A stretch of 64,000 nt of DNA, taken from the NCBI GenBank assembly GCA_004369085.1, contig ML210183.1:1-64000 (forward strand), given 5' to 3'. The notes below the pieces were generated by a model. The model was not told the origin of the DNA. It made no database searches and saw nothing but the letters and a program-made list of their open reading frames with translations. Positions 1 through 11,400 of the stretch are shown here, piece by piece. How positions within the stretch are numbered: the first letter of the stretch is position 1; every line of letters starts with the position of its first letter. This DNA comes from Coprinopsis marcescibilis. Taxonomy: Eukaryota > Basidiomycota > Agaricomycetes > Agaricales > Psathyrellaceae. Both the position numbers and the translations under genes were made by a program.

Positions 1-240
1 GGTTGGGAGAAAGCAAGTAGTCAGCAACCCTGGCAGAGGCGAGGAACACATGGAAAGTAAGTACAAATGCAGGACGAATGTAAGGACCACGCTTGACCTC
101 TTTTGAACAGGCTTAGCTGTCCGGGCAATATGTGAGCGTTGAAAATTCTCCGAGTTTGTAGGTTGGAATGCGCGGGCTGCGACTGCTGGCCATGTCAGAG
201 TAAACAGAGTGCTCTTAGTATTATTCTTGCAGAGGAGGCT
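1..240. repeat. Duplicated flank segment, no gene
   Basis: The first ~170 bases align by eye, with many mismatches and small gaps, to 19435-19605, the upstream flank of the third NLR gene. Shared landmarks include the GTGAGCGT-like block and a CCGAGTTTGTAG block. This suggests the left edge of the window is another copy of the NLR upstream flank, so a further NLR or its relic may lie beyond the edge. No coding sequence is convincing here. Confidence 0.5.
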
Positions 241-333
241 CAATCGAGCATGCAGAGACATACCTTGAGAAGGGTTCCACCCACGCTCCATGTCCCGGGG
301 TTGCAGGATCTCTGAACAGAACATGTCCTGATG

Positions 334-480
334 AGACAGCGTACTTGTAAGGCTCGTCGAGGAGGTACGGTTCGTGTCGCGTGCGCATGGGCCCTGAACA
401 AGGGCGCGAAAACTCCGATTTGGCACCACCGGACTAGCATCTCTGGCTCGGGGTTGGCGAAGAACCTGTCTATGTTGGCT
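334..480 (-). pseudogene. Decayed fragment of glucosidase II alpha (GH31) exon, copy 1
   Basis: Read on the minus strand, this stretch encodes a damaged piece of the GH31 catalytic domain typical of the ER enzyme glucosidase II alpha: [13 protein letters not shown], then [11 protein letters not shown]. The frame then shifts by a small deletion, and the expected [11 protein letters not shown] follows only in another frame. The exon edge next to a former AG acceptor (near 480) is still visible. No other part of the gene is present nearby. Two sibling fragments lie at 7945-8166 and 12614-12725. It cannot encode an enzyme. Confidence 0.75.
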
Positions 481-593
481 GTGTGCGAGGGAAGGATAAG
501 ATCCTCAGCATGTATTTCAAGTTCAAGGGACTTCCCGGATGGTGTAACGTGTAACGTGCAAAGTGCAAGGCGGGAAGAGTAAATGTAATGCAA

Positions 594-1506
594 ATAGTAA
601 AACGTGAAAGAGAGACTAACGTTCAGCAGAACTCAGTCCACCAGCCCCATTCGACATCATTTCAACCTCGACAGCCATATCTCATTGCTCCCAAGTACTC
701 CACTGGTCAGCATTGCGGTGGACCGTCGAGAGTCGGCGTAGAAGGCGGATAGAGCGCGATTGGGGACGTTTCTCCCGAGCTGCACCTGCTTGACATGTCA
801 AATTGTTCTGCACATAAGTGGACAAATTTAAGAAGGTCGTGTCGAAAGAAAGAGGATAAAAGACGCACATAGAGCATACCATTCATCTATGCACATCACG
901 GTGTTCCCAACCTCAATAATGGTCCAGGACGTTGTACTTTGGCATCATCACTTTGTACGCGCTTGGGATCGACTATCTAAGTCATGGCCTAGTAGTCTGA
1001 TGTCCTTGAGAACTCAGTTGTGCTCGCCGGAGTTCTGGTATTCCAGCCAATGCACGATAATTTACATGTCCATTGTCGACTACTTCGCAAACTGCTTTGC
1101 TCAATTCGTCCTTTTCCCAAATCACAGGCGAGCAGGTGAAGCCTGAGTTACATTCCAGGAGAGAAGCTTCTAAATCTTGAATCTTCGTAGCCTGGGTAGT
1201 CACGTTTTCGTAGTAATGGTGGAAGTAACAGGACGAGGAAAGGAATCGTTTCGCGTCAAGAACACTGGAATTGGTGCACAGCCACGCCGTTCCATCCCTC
1301 GAGTGACGTGACTAGCAAAGATTCAAAGGAACGGTTCGTTATACATTCCTGCTTTCTCTCTGATACATTCTATTGGACTGTCTCTGTGTTGCTAGCCCGA
1401 CAATGATCAGCATGCCGAGCCTTCGGTGGTCACTGGGGGATTGACCACACGACCACACCCACAACCCGCAACGCAGATTCCCTCCAACTAAAAAGACAAT
1501 GATAGT
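594..1506. other. Gene-poor stretch, upstream flank of the SET gene
   Basis: No supported gene. From about 1060 to 1440 the sequence is homologous to 12990-13330, the upstream flank of the second SET copy. Shared pieces are a TTCCCAA..CA.AGCCGAGCAG block, a GTGACGTGACT block, a CTTTCTCTCTGATAC block and GCTAGCCC.ACGATGATCAGCATG. A related end piece, degraded, also precedes the BTB gene at 20250-20345. The conserved part probably contains the SET promoter and 5' leader. Short ORFs on both strands are not conserved between the copies. Confidence 0.5.
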
Positions 1507-2755
1507 ATGCCACCAAAATGCGTATCACCAGTCCCAAGTCCCTACGTGTACCACACAACCACCCTGTCCTCCACCCTGCCCAACACCGCACCAACAGAAA
1601 TACCAGCCCTCCTCCACCCATCGATGATACCGCTTCTGCCCAACCCACTGCCCAATGCACTCCCACCACCCATCGACAAACCCTTCATTGTGCGTAGAAC
1701 GGAAGACAGGGGATACGCCATGTTCGCGAGCCGCCCGATCCCGCCAGGCACCCTGATCAAGCTCAAACACCCCATCTTCATCCTCCCCGCACTCCCACTC
1801 GAAGACTCTTCGAGTTACAAGAGCTACGAAAGGCTGGTCCAAGGTATCACGGAGAGCACATACGCAGAGATGGAGACGATGGAGAATTGCAGGAGCAAGG
1901 ACGAGTGCCCGAGCACAGTCGAAGGCGTCGCGCGGACCAACGCCCTCACAACTTTCCCTCCGGCTCTGAATCTGACCCACACCTCTCGAAACCGCACGGA
2001 AAAGCACTACGGCGGTAAATGCCCTAAAAGCAACCGCTGCAACCACGCATGCGGCCCCAACGCGTCATACAAGTGGTTTCTCCCAAACCTCAGCGCACGG
2101 CTCTACGCCCTGCGCTCCATCGCAACAGGGGAAGAGATCACAAAAAACTACACCGACCTTCTGCAGCCGCGTACCACCCGTCTCATAAACCTAGAGGGCG
2201 ACTACAAGTTCACGTGTGATTACAAGTGGTGTAAGTACGTTCGCTGATCCCGAGGCGCAAGAAAAATCGGACGTGGCGCGAGCATTTCTGGGGACCTACG
2301 TCAACACGCACCCGTCGTACCGTAAATGGAGCATGGATCTATGCCTCCCCGACACCTTTGTTATCGAATCTCACCTCGCTGTGATCCCGCTGATAGAGAA
2401 AGAAGGGCTGGACGCGCTCTGACCCCTGTTCTTGGAGGAGATCATGCGGTGCTACGCGGAACTTGGCGACGAAGACCAGTTTAAGGATCTACGCTGAACG
2501 TACGAGACAGCTGGTGGTTGTTGGGGATCCTGAACTTGCGGCAGAGCTTGAAAGGTACCTTGAGAACCCAGTCGGGAATTTCCCGAAATGGGGTGCGAGG
2601 CGTAGGTTTCGAGAAAGTCAAGGTCAGTTCCTCCGTTCGTTTTGTGCTGTTTGTGGAATCGGTAACTTTTTTTAATTAGCGAAACAGCGGCGGGTGGTTG
2701 AAGAAGAGGATGAAGACCTCTTCATGGACTCGCTCTTCGGACCTTCCGATTATTG
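1507..2755 (+). pseudogene. SET-domain (SMYD-like) gene, frameshifted, copy 1
   Basis: A SET-domain lysine methyltransferase-like gene. The open part (1507-2247, 246 codons) has the SET-N segment (FIVRRTEDRGYAMFASRPI), the catalytic-core motif RCNHACGPNASYKW, and GEEITKNYTDLL. The cysteine-rich post-SET begins KFTCDYKW. There a one-base insertion creates GTAAGTACG and ends the frame. The helical C-terminal region continues in another frame from about 2228 (FADPEAQEKSD) and is broken again by a stop near 2420 and by an inserted A near 2485. The last exon, after an intron at about 2621-2680, ends in LFMDSLFGPSDY. Copy 2 (13430-14575) carries different lesions, so the ancestor was intact. A truncated SET protein could still be made, but loss of the post-SET zinc site argues against activity. 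Confidence 0.7.
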
Positions 2756-2774
2756 AATTCGCTGCCTAGACGCG

Positions 2775-3200
2775 AAAGCACGATTCAAATCGACATTACA
2801 GATAACACAGTACGAAGTACCCTATTGCTACAAATATACACACTTCTTTCAACCACCACTTCAACGAACAGAGAAACAGTTCCCAGGCAGGAGACTGGGT
2901 CTTGTCTCTATGTGCAGGGCTTGCTAGGAGTGATGGTGGTGCTTGATTCGCGTAGGGGAACATAAGGACAGGGAATCGTGGCGAATGATTCAGTGGTGTA
3001 TCGGTTTCCCTGATGTCACTTGTCAGTTCGAGGCTGGCGTTAAAAATGCGACAGAGCTTAAGGAAGAGACGATGTAATCTGACGACAACAGAGCCAATAT
3101 GCTAGAAGCCTGAAGCATGGCGAAAGCAGTTGGGCCTGTGGAGAGTATGTTGAAGGCGCATTTTTGAGGGCTGATGAGGTTCAAAACCAATGCTAATCTT
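2775..3200 (-). pseudogene. Relic of the BTB gene (3' flank and N-terminal part)
   Basis: Bases 2775-2890 align with 20340-20470, the 3' flank of the intact BTB gene. Bases 2990-3200 align in the same orientation with 23985-24200, which encodes part of its disordered N-terminal region. Landmarks are GTCAGTTCGAGGCT, AGAGACGATGT and AGCCAATATG followed by a GAAGCCTG block. About 3.5 kb that should separate them, including the BTB domain, is missing. Frames are broken. This shows that the BTB gene once followed the SET gene here, convergent with it. Confidence 0.6.
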
Positions 3201-3812
3201 GCCCTTCTTGGACGCTGTGGACCAGACTGACTTGGGGTGCGACTAGGTCTTGCCATCGTCGAAGCAGAGATTGCCGTTGGCCGTGAGCGTGTCGCCGAGT
3301 GCGACGGGGTCGTGTTTAGTTAGGCTCGAGGGCGTGCGTTGTCTCCGTCGTCCTGGATGCAGACCTCGAGGCCAAGGTTGACTGATCACATTTACAAGGG
3401 GTGGGTTGCAAGTAATCAACAAACAGAGATGTGGAAGCTGAAGACCACATGTGCTGTGTACGGGCACTGCAATTGCCAATATCTGTCAAATGTATATGCA
3501 GTCATGATATTTGTGAGAGTTTCGTATATCAAAGTTTAGGGCACAAACGAAGTAAGTCAAGTAGGTTCTACATTCTACACACTCGCACGAGATTTTTGAG
3601 CGCGGGACTGCCAGGTCTGTCTGGAGTCTGTCACTAACCGTTGGTCTATACGCTCTCCTATTTGTCATAGGTGCAGTCAAGTACCATTCATTGTAAGGGG
3701 GATAAACGAACTTCGTCTCGATTTGCCTAAGAGCATTTGAAAACCGAGTGCACAGCTATTCAGAGTGTTTTAGAAATGCGTACAGATTTTGGTGCTAAAC
3801 CACGGTCCACAG
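3201..3812. other. Intergenic; contains an inverted segment shared with 14.68-14.81 kb
   Basis: About 3205-3310, read on the minus strand, resembles 14695-14815 read on the plus strand: GTCGCACTC..CAACACGC / GTCGCACTCGGCGACACGC, then GAC/GGC blocks and CAGTCTGGTC. Both give short open stretches of similar protein (VALGDTLTANGNLCFDDG versus VALSNTRTASGDLHLDNG), but neither is part of a closed gene model. I could not identify the source. The rest, to the stop of the first NLR, looks like 3' flank with no gene. Confidence 0.35.
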
Positions 3813-6800
3813 CTAACCACCTTGTAACCACCTGAGTCCTGCTTTCCGCAAAAGCTTTGCAACTTTTGTGTGTCCCTTATTCATCGCAAAGGCAACCATG
3901 AGGGGCGTCCTGCCTATGGCATCCTGGAGCGAACAGTCGATCCCCTTGATTTTCAAAAGCGCCGACACGATATTTGCATAGTCCCACTGGAGGCTTTCCA
4001 CAGCATGGAAGAGTGCTGTCCTCCCTTTGATGTCCGTCACGTTGATATTGGTCCCCTGTCCAAGCTCGAGGAACCGATTGACCATCTCTACTGCTCCTTC
4101 TCTGGATGCATGCATCAAAAGCGTCATCCCTTGCCCATCAACACAACGTACATCGACACCTTCCACCTCAAGCAGGGCTTCTACGGCCTCCTGTTGGCCA
4201 GACTTGACGGCATGTAGCAAAGCTGTGCGACCATGTATATCCCGGGCGTTGACATTCTCGATGAATTGCACGCGCTGGAGCACTGACCGGATGATTGCTG
4301 CACTACCGGACTGGGCAGCCAGCATCAAAAGAGTCAAACCCTCAGGGGCCATATAATCGGCGGAGGTAGAGGCTACCCTGAGTAGGGCTTTGGCGATCTT
4401 GACCCGACGCCATGAGATTGCATGCGCCAATGCTGTTTTCCCTTCCCTGTCTCTGCAGTTGGTCTTGATCCCTTCGCGCTCAAGTAGCAGGGCTACAACA
4501 TCATCGCGTCCTCTCTCCGCCGCCTTCATCAGAGCCGTTTGACCCTTGGCATCCGCACAATTGTAGTCAACCCCTTCGATCCCAAGCAGCAGGGCTGCAA
4601 CGTCATTGCGGCCTCGACTCTCCGCCGCCATCATCAGAGCTGTTCGACCCTGGGCATCCATGTGGTTGTAGTTAATCCCTTCAACCCTTAGAAGCAGGGC
4701 TACAACTTCACCGCATCCTTGCCGCGCCGCCATAACCAGAGGTGTTTGACCCCCAGCATCCACACAGTTGAAGTCAACCCGTCCAACCTCCAGCAGCATC
4801 GCCACAATCTCCCTTGACCCCCCCGACGCTGCGTGCGCCAGAGCTGTCCTCCCTTTCGTGTCTCTGGCGTTGATGTCCAAAGTCCCGCCCAGTTTGATAA
4901 CAGCCTCCACGAGCCTCGCGGCATCCGTTCTATGACGCGACGCAAGCATCAATATTGTTGTCCCATCCTTGTCCGCTGAGTTGACATCGATCCCGGGAAT
5001 TTGCAATAGGGCTTGGGCTACTTTGGTAAAGGAGTAATAGTTAAGGGAGTACGCAAGGGCTGAACACCCGTTATCATCCTTGGCGTTGAAGTTGAACTTC
5101 AATGTTCCGGAGTTGAGATCGCTCGTAATGGCCTCTGACAATATTACGGTGGGTGTAAGGCCATGTGAGCGCGATGTATTGTAGCCAGATGATTCGCCTC
5201 TGTCAAATGCGCTAAGGATGTTGGTACCCTTGGATTGGAGCAACATCCTGACAATATCTTGGTGACCTTCTCGTATTGCCAGATAAAGAGCTGTCTCCCC
5301 GCGACCATTCTGCAAGTTGGTGTCAATTTCTTCCGTTTCCAGCAATAGTTGGACGATTTCCCGTTGGCCAGTTCGGGACGCAAGAGTCAAAGGGCTGTCT
5401 TGGTCCAACCGCTGGGTTCTTCGATTGACGTTGACCCCTCGTTTGGACAGTATGATCTTGACAACGCCGGCGTGATGATTGGCCACAGCAGCAAACAGGG
5501 CCGTCCCTCTGTCTCGAGTTCCCATATTGACATTCACTCCCTCTATATCCATCAGGAACGCAACAACATCCTCCCTTCCTGCCATGCTTGCTAGAATCAA
5601 AGGAGTGGATCCAGCTGAGCCCACACTATTGAAAACACTGCAAGTTTCAACCCTCGCCTCGCCAGTCCATCCTTCTGACTCCAACTGGTTGAAATATTCA
5701 CGAATCCCGTATAGGGCGGCAACATGAATGGATTCAAGTGTTTCCACTTGCTGACCGAGGGTGTCGCAATACCAAGGTAGCCCAGGTTGATATAGCGAGC
5801 TATTGCTGTAAAAGAACGATGGATATTGTTTGCAGTCGTCGAGAAATGCCAAAGCTGAAGCAGGTATCAACCTGGACTTTGTCACGTGATAACCCCAATA
5901 TTTGTAGGGGTAACGAGCCATTGGGGTGTGCATTCCACTGAGCGTTGCAAATCGGTTCCATATTTCCCTGTTATCGCCAGAGCCTTGGGACGACACATCG
6001 TGGAATCCGTAGTGTCGAAGGATTGCTGTACAGGTGGAGGCGATCAAGGCATGTGGATCGTCCGGGTAATGACACTTCAGACTTTTGGCCAAATATTCAG
6101 CTGCGCTGTAGTCTTTGAAAGGCTCAGTGCTCATATTTATTTGCCGAAGACGGACGACTTACGAACGAAGCGGACCAGGTTTCTCTGCCCATTGATCCAA
6201 TCGTTAGTCCCCTCAACTTGCACTAGACCGCAGCACAGTGACAGGATGGAGTCAATACCGGCTGGTTGAAGTGTCTCGTCGATCTGGAACGTCTGTGGGC
6301 ACACAGACACTGCGAGCACCAACTCTTGAACTGTTAGCGTCCTCTGGGCATAGGTAACCCAGATAAGCACCCGTTTTGCAAGGTCTGCTTCATGTTTTGG
6401 CAACACCTTGATGCGATCCATTGTCACGTCGTACATCGCGTCTATTCCTTCGGGAAGCCCTTCCAGGGCCTTTCGTACTTGGCTTTCATTGGTGCACCCC
6501 TTGAGCATATCGAGATGAAGCGACGCCAGCAGGAACCTATGCAAATTTTAGCAACGCGAGCCATCGTGAACATGCTTCTTGACTCACATCCCGGATGATT
6601 TTGAGCTAATCATTGAGACAACTTCAGCCTTCCAAGTCGCATTGTTCATGAGTAGCTTGCGAAGTGTCGGCATACGGTGGATCTTCTGGTCGATGAGCAG
6701 GGAAATATCAGCATTCGAGGGGACGATAGTGAGGAACCGAGCTTTGGGTACAAGGTCCTTGATGGAGTCCAACGGGCGAGAGGTTATGAAGAAGTTGATG

Positions 6801-7791
6801 GGGAGGGAGGACAGTATCTCGAGGAGATCAACCTGGATATCCGACGCGGCTTCGTCAAGACCATCCAGGACGTAGAATGTTCGCTTGAACAAGCCGGAAG
6901 ACGCGATTTGTCTCAATAGGTCAACAACTTCAGCCTCTGATGGACTCGTATTCTCTAATGTGTGGCGCTCGTACATTGGCTTCACGTATGGCAGGACTTG
7001 AGGATGCCGCTCGAGGAGTTGGCGAAGGATGGCCAAGAGGATGTCGATGACCATCAGTCGCTCCGTGTATCGGCAGAAAGCGAAGAGGAGGCAGATGTCT
7101 TGGGACTTGGATTCCTCAATACGCTTCTGTATGTATTCAATCACGATGCACCTGCAATCGTCGATCAGAGGCTGTGCGTGTAGACAGACACACTTGACCT
7201 ACGCAAGGATTGTCTTTCCAGCTCCAGCTGCAAGCTTGAGTTAGCGATGGCCTGAAGCGTTGGTGAGCTGAATACGTACGCATCCCTGTTCCCCAGACTA
7301 TCCCCCCTAAAAGATTCATCAGCCATTCCTGAAACCATTTGCTATCGATAACCGCCCGTCCTGTGTCCGGTGTCTTCTTTGCCAGATTCTCGTCGTAGAT
7401 TCTGCGAAAGTTAAATTCACCCAAGTATTCAAAGATTTTGGCCAGGAGCGCTGTTGGCGTCGATCAGCATGCCGTGTAGTAAGTAAAGTACATTTGGGTA
7501 CCATCGTGCCTATCCTTGGTCACTGCACTGTCCGGTGTGTTGTAATACGCGTTGTACACGTTGTTTACGTCCCCGCCCACGACCGTAACAGGAGCAGCGA
7601 TCTGCACCCCATGGGCTCCTTCTAGCACCTTAACAGCAGGCACATCATAGTGTTCTCCTCCCCCGCCGGACAGCCTTGCACGTTTTCTAGGTTTGCGGGC
7701 GAGTGGCGGAGCCTGCTGCACCCGTCATTGTATCACGCTTGCACAACGTCAATATGAGAGAACGAACCGGTCTCGAGAACAAGCTCCCCAT
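3813..7791 (-). CDS. NACHT-ankyrin NLR protein 1
   Basis: Predicted 1223 aa from seven exons: 7791-7768, 7715-7502, 7450-7280, 7227-7203, 7151-6588, 6536-6163, 6112-3813. The first exon gives MGSLFSRP, an N-myristoylation-like start. Then come a basic patch (RKPRKRARL) and the GAHGVQ..VTVVGGDVNN motif. The NACHT NTPase has Walker A GTGMPGAGKT near residue 135, Walker B FYVLDGLDEA near 238 and FFITSRPLD near 262. A helical/winged-helix part follows, ending in HYSAAEYL (~458), then ankyrin repeats from ~585 to the C terminus. Fungal NLRs of this type act in non-self recognition and programmed cell death; that role is inferred here. Frame, splice sites and catalytic motifs are intact. The ligand is unknown. 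It is a tandem paralog of the NLRs at 8408-12468 and 15071-19016. Confidence 0.88.
7203..7227 (-). other. 25-nt micro-exon encoding the P-loop (NLR 1)
   Basis: This exon encodes PGAGKTILA, the core of Walker A. It is bounded by TTGCAG and GTAGGT on the minus strand, with short introns of about 50 nt on both sides. Exons of the same length and content occur in the other three NLR genes (11862-11886, 18434-18458, 29044-29068). Skipping 25 nt would remove the P-loop and shift the frame. Confidence 0.85.
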
Positions 7792-7885
7792 TTTCCCAAC
7801 AATTCGTAGTCGAAAGTGCTTGTAGAGCCAACAAGAGAGAGATAGGGTGAAGAGAAGCTGTGGGAGAGGACACAGCGCCATGCCG

Positions 7886-7950
7886 TACATAGCATCTCAT
7901 GTGATCGATACCGAGAATATGTGCTTGCTAGTTTACACTGCTCTGCCAGG
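7886..7950. repeat. Conserved 5' flank block of the NLR genes, copy 1
   Basis: The block CATCTCATGTGATCGATACC and the following bases, up to CTCTGC, recur at 12552-12604 and 19127-19172, each time about 85-160 bases before the NLR start codon. It lies where a core promoter or 5' leader should be and has the palindromic core ATCGAT. Regulatory function is an inference from position and conservation only. Confidence 0.5.
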
Positions 7951-8166
7951 TAACAGTCGTTTCCCTGAACCACCTCGGGAGCATAGTATACCTCAGCCTG
8001 AGAACACTGTATACAATGCTCTTGTAAGGCTCGTCGAGAAGGTACGGCTCACGTCGCTTGGTGTCGATATGCGCGTGGGCCCTGAAGAAGGGCGCAAAGG
8101 CTCCGACCTGGTACCACCGGACTAACATCTCAGGCTCAGGGTTGCCAAAGAACCCGCCAACATCAG
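7945..8166 (-). pseudogene. Glucosidase II alpha (GH31) exon fragment, copy 2, open
   Basis: The best-preserved of three copies. After an intact acceptor (TTACAG at 8167) the minus strand reads [36 protein letters not shown] and [11 protein letters not shown], then RLRYTMLP. That is the C-terminal part of the GH31 catalytic barrel of ER glucosidase II alpha, which trims glucose from N-glycans. A small deletion follows RYTMLP, and homology ends near RETTVT. No other exon of the gene is nearby, so this is a gene fragment, not an enzyme gene. It sits just upstream of NLR 1, in the same orientation, and could be transcribed with its leader. Confidence 0.85.
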
Positions 8167-8407
8167 CTGTAATACAGGGTCGTCAGTGTCCAGTTTTAAT
8201 CTGAGTACTGTGTCAATTTCTAGAGTACTCTACACACTCATTTGATAGTCATGTAATGCACCAGAAGTTTTATTCACAAAATTTGTTTCTTGGTTTCGCC
8301 GACAGACTAATGTGATAATCAGACTTTTGAAACAAGGCAGTCGCTTCCTACTCGGGGTAAGTGTACAGTATATGTTGCATATCTGGTAGTGCTTCAAAAC
8401 GCGTGGG
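8167..8407. other. Short intergenic stretch, nothing recognised
   Basis: AT-richer sequence between the GH31 fragment and the stop codon of NLR 2. It presumably includes the 3' flank of NLR 2. No gene or repeat seen. Confidence 0.4.
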
Positions 8408-11400
8408 CTACGAGTCAGCTGCTTGCTGCAGCAGCTTTATAACCCCCTTGTTTCCTTGCCTCTTCGCAACCATGAGGGGCGTCTGGCCTGTAGCGTCTCG
8501 AAGCATATAGTCGATCCCCTCAATCTTCAGAAGCGCTGACACAGTATCTGACCTGCTGAAGCACCTTTCCACAGCATGAAAGAGTGCTGTCCTCCCTTTC
8601 GTGTCCCTCGCGTTGATGCTGGCCCCCAATCCAAGTTCAAGCAACCGATTGACCATCTTCACTCTTCCTCCCCTGGATGCATGCATCAAAAGTGTCATCC
8701 CATCTTTATCAACACATTGGACATCGATGCCTTCCACCTTGAGGAGAGCTTCTACGGCATCATTTGAGCAGGATCTGGTGGCATGTACTAGCGCTGTGCG
8801 ACCACGTATATCTCGAGCGTTGATGTCGAATTGAGCTAGCTGGAGGACTGACTGGATGGTCGTTGCACTACCAGAGCCTGCGGCCAGCATCAAATAATTC
8901 GAGCCGTCGATGGTCGTATAATCTGCAGATATAGGATCTACCTTGAGCAGAGCTTCAAACGTCTTGACCCGGCCGAATGAAACTGCATGCGCCAATGCCG
9001 TTTTCCCACTGTTGTCCCAGCAGTCGACCTTGATCCCTTCGAGCTGAAGCAGCAGGACTACAACAACATCGTCCGCTGCCTGCGCTGCCATCATCAGAGG
9101 TGTTCTACCCAAGTCATCGAGACGGTTGTAGCCAACCCCGTCGAGCTGAAGTAGCAGAGACACAATGCCACCGTGTCCTCCCTTTGCCGCCATCATCAAA
9201 GCTTTTTGACCCTGGTCCTCCATGCAGTGGTAATCAGGCCCTCCGAGCTGAAGCAGCAGGGTTACAATCTCCTCCCATCCTTTCTCTGCCGCCATCATCA
9301 AAATTGTTTGACCCCCAGTAGTCCCGCGGCTGTAGTTGGTGCCTTCAAGTCTTAGCAGCAGGTCTACAACGTCCTTTTGTCCTCTCTTCGCCGCCATCAC
9401 CAGAGCTGTTTCACCGTGGGCATCCACACAGTTGTGGTCGATCCTTTCAACTCCTAGCAACATCGTAACAGCCTCGCTTGACCCCCCCGACGCTGCGTGC
9501 GTCAGAGCTGTCTGTCCTTTCGTGTCTTTGGCGTTGATGTCCAAAGTCCCGCCGAGTTTGACAATAGTCTCCACGAGCCTCGGGGCATCCGTTCTATGAT
9601 GCGACGCAAGCATCAATATTGTTGTCCCATCCTTGTCCGCTGAGTTGACATCGATTCCGGGAATTTGCAATAGGGCTTGAGCTACTTCGGTAGAGGAGTG
9701 ATAATCAAGGGAGTATGCAAGGGCTGAACACCCTTGATTATCCTTGGCGTTGAAGTCGCACTCCAATGTTCCGGAGTTGAGAACGCTCGTAATGGCCCCT
9801 GACAATAATATGGCGGGCATAAGGCCATGTGGGCGCGATGCATTGTAGCCATATGGTTCGCCTTTACGAAATGCGCCAAGGACGTTGGTACCCTTGGATT
9901 GGAGCAACATTTTGACGATATCTTGGTGACCTTTTTGTATTGCCAGATAAAGAGCTGTCTCCCCGCGACCATTCCGCAAGTTAGTGTCAATCCCTTCCGT
10001 TTCCAGAAGTAGCTGGACGACGTCGCGTTGGCCAGTTTGGGACGCAAGAGTCAAAGGGCTGTCTTGGTCCAGCCGCTGGGACCTTCGATTGACGTTGACC
10101 CCTCTTTTGGACAGTATGGTCTTGACAACGCCGGCGTGGCGGTTAGCCACAGCAACAAACAGGGCCGTCCCCCTGTCTTTGGTTATCGGATTGACTCTCA
10201 CTCCCTCTATATCCAGCAGGAACGCAACAACATCCTCCCTTCCCGCCATGCTTGCTAGGATCAAAGGAGTTGATCCACCCGAATCAAAACTGTTCAAGGT
10301 ACTGGTGTGAAACCTCGTTGTGCTGGTCGGCTCCAACCGGTTAAAATATTCACGAATCCCGTATAAGGCGGCAACTTGAACGGATTGAAGTGTGTCCACT
10401 TGACAGGAAGAATGGCTGAAATCCGGAAACGAAGGCAGTTCACGTTTGTATTCCGTACTTTCGTTGTGATAACATGCTGGGTAGTGCGTGCAATCGGCAA
10501 TAAATGCCAAAGCTGGAGCAGGCATCGTCTTGGATTTTGTCGCGTGCAAAGCCCAATGGTCGTAGGGGTAACTTGCCATTGAAGTTCGATCTCCATCAAG
10601 GGATATCAATCGGTCCCATATGTTGTTTATAGAACGAAAGCATTGGGACCACATGTCTTGAAATCCATAGTGTCGAAGAAATGATATACAGGTGGAGGCG
10701 ATCAAGGAGTGTGGGTCGTCCGGATAATGTGCCTCCATACGTTTGGTCAAGTATTCAGCTGTGCTGTAGTCTTCAAAGTGGTTAGTACCCGGACAAAATA
10801 CCATTAAAGACGGACGACGTACGAACGAAGCGGACCACGTTTCTCGGTTGCCTGTACCACTCGGTAGTGGCCTCAACCTGCACTAGACCGCAACAGAGCG
10901 ACAGGATAGAGTCGATACCAGCCGGTTCCATCTTCTCGTCGAACCGGAAAGTCACTGGGCATACAGATACTGCGAGGACCAATTCTTCAATCGTTAGGGG
11001 CCGCTGGGCATAGGTAACCCAGATAAGCACCCGTTTTGCAAGGTCAGCTTGACGTCCGGGCAACGCCTTGATGCGATCCATCGTCTTGTCATACATCCCA
11101 TCCATCCCTTGGGGAAGACATTCCAAGGCATTTCGTATGTCGCTTTCGCTGGCACACTCTTTCAACATATCGAGATGAAGCGACGCCAGCAAAAACCTAT
11201 GCAAGCATTAGCGACCCGAGCCATGGTGATGAGGATTCTCCACTCACATCCCGGACGATTTCGAGCTGATGATCGAGACGACTTCAGCCTTCAATGCCGC
11301 ATGGTTCATGAGCAGTTTGCGAAGTACCGGCATACGATGGATCTTCTGGTCGATGAGCAGGGCAATATCAGGATCAGAGGCAATGACGGTGATGAACCGA

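Noticed and set aside
3870..4217. Plus-strand ORFs of 80-120 codons opposite the ankyrin exons (also at 8576-8767, 15609-15925 and others)
   Set aside because: Shadows of the repetitive ankyrin coding strand; no start context or domain.
10771..10876. Upstream extension of the NLR 2 ankyrin ORF as an alternative protein start
   Set aside because: The stretch includes an intron with a perfect TACTAAC branch site, and the homologous junction exists in NLRs 1 and 3.
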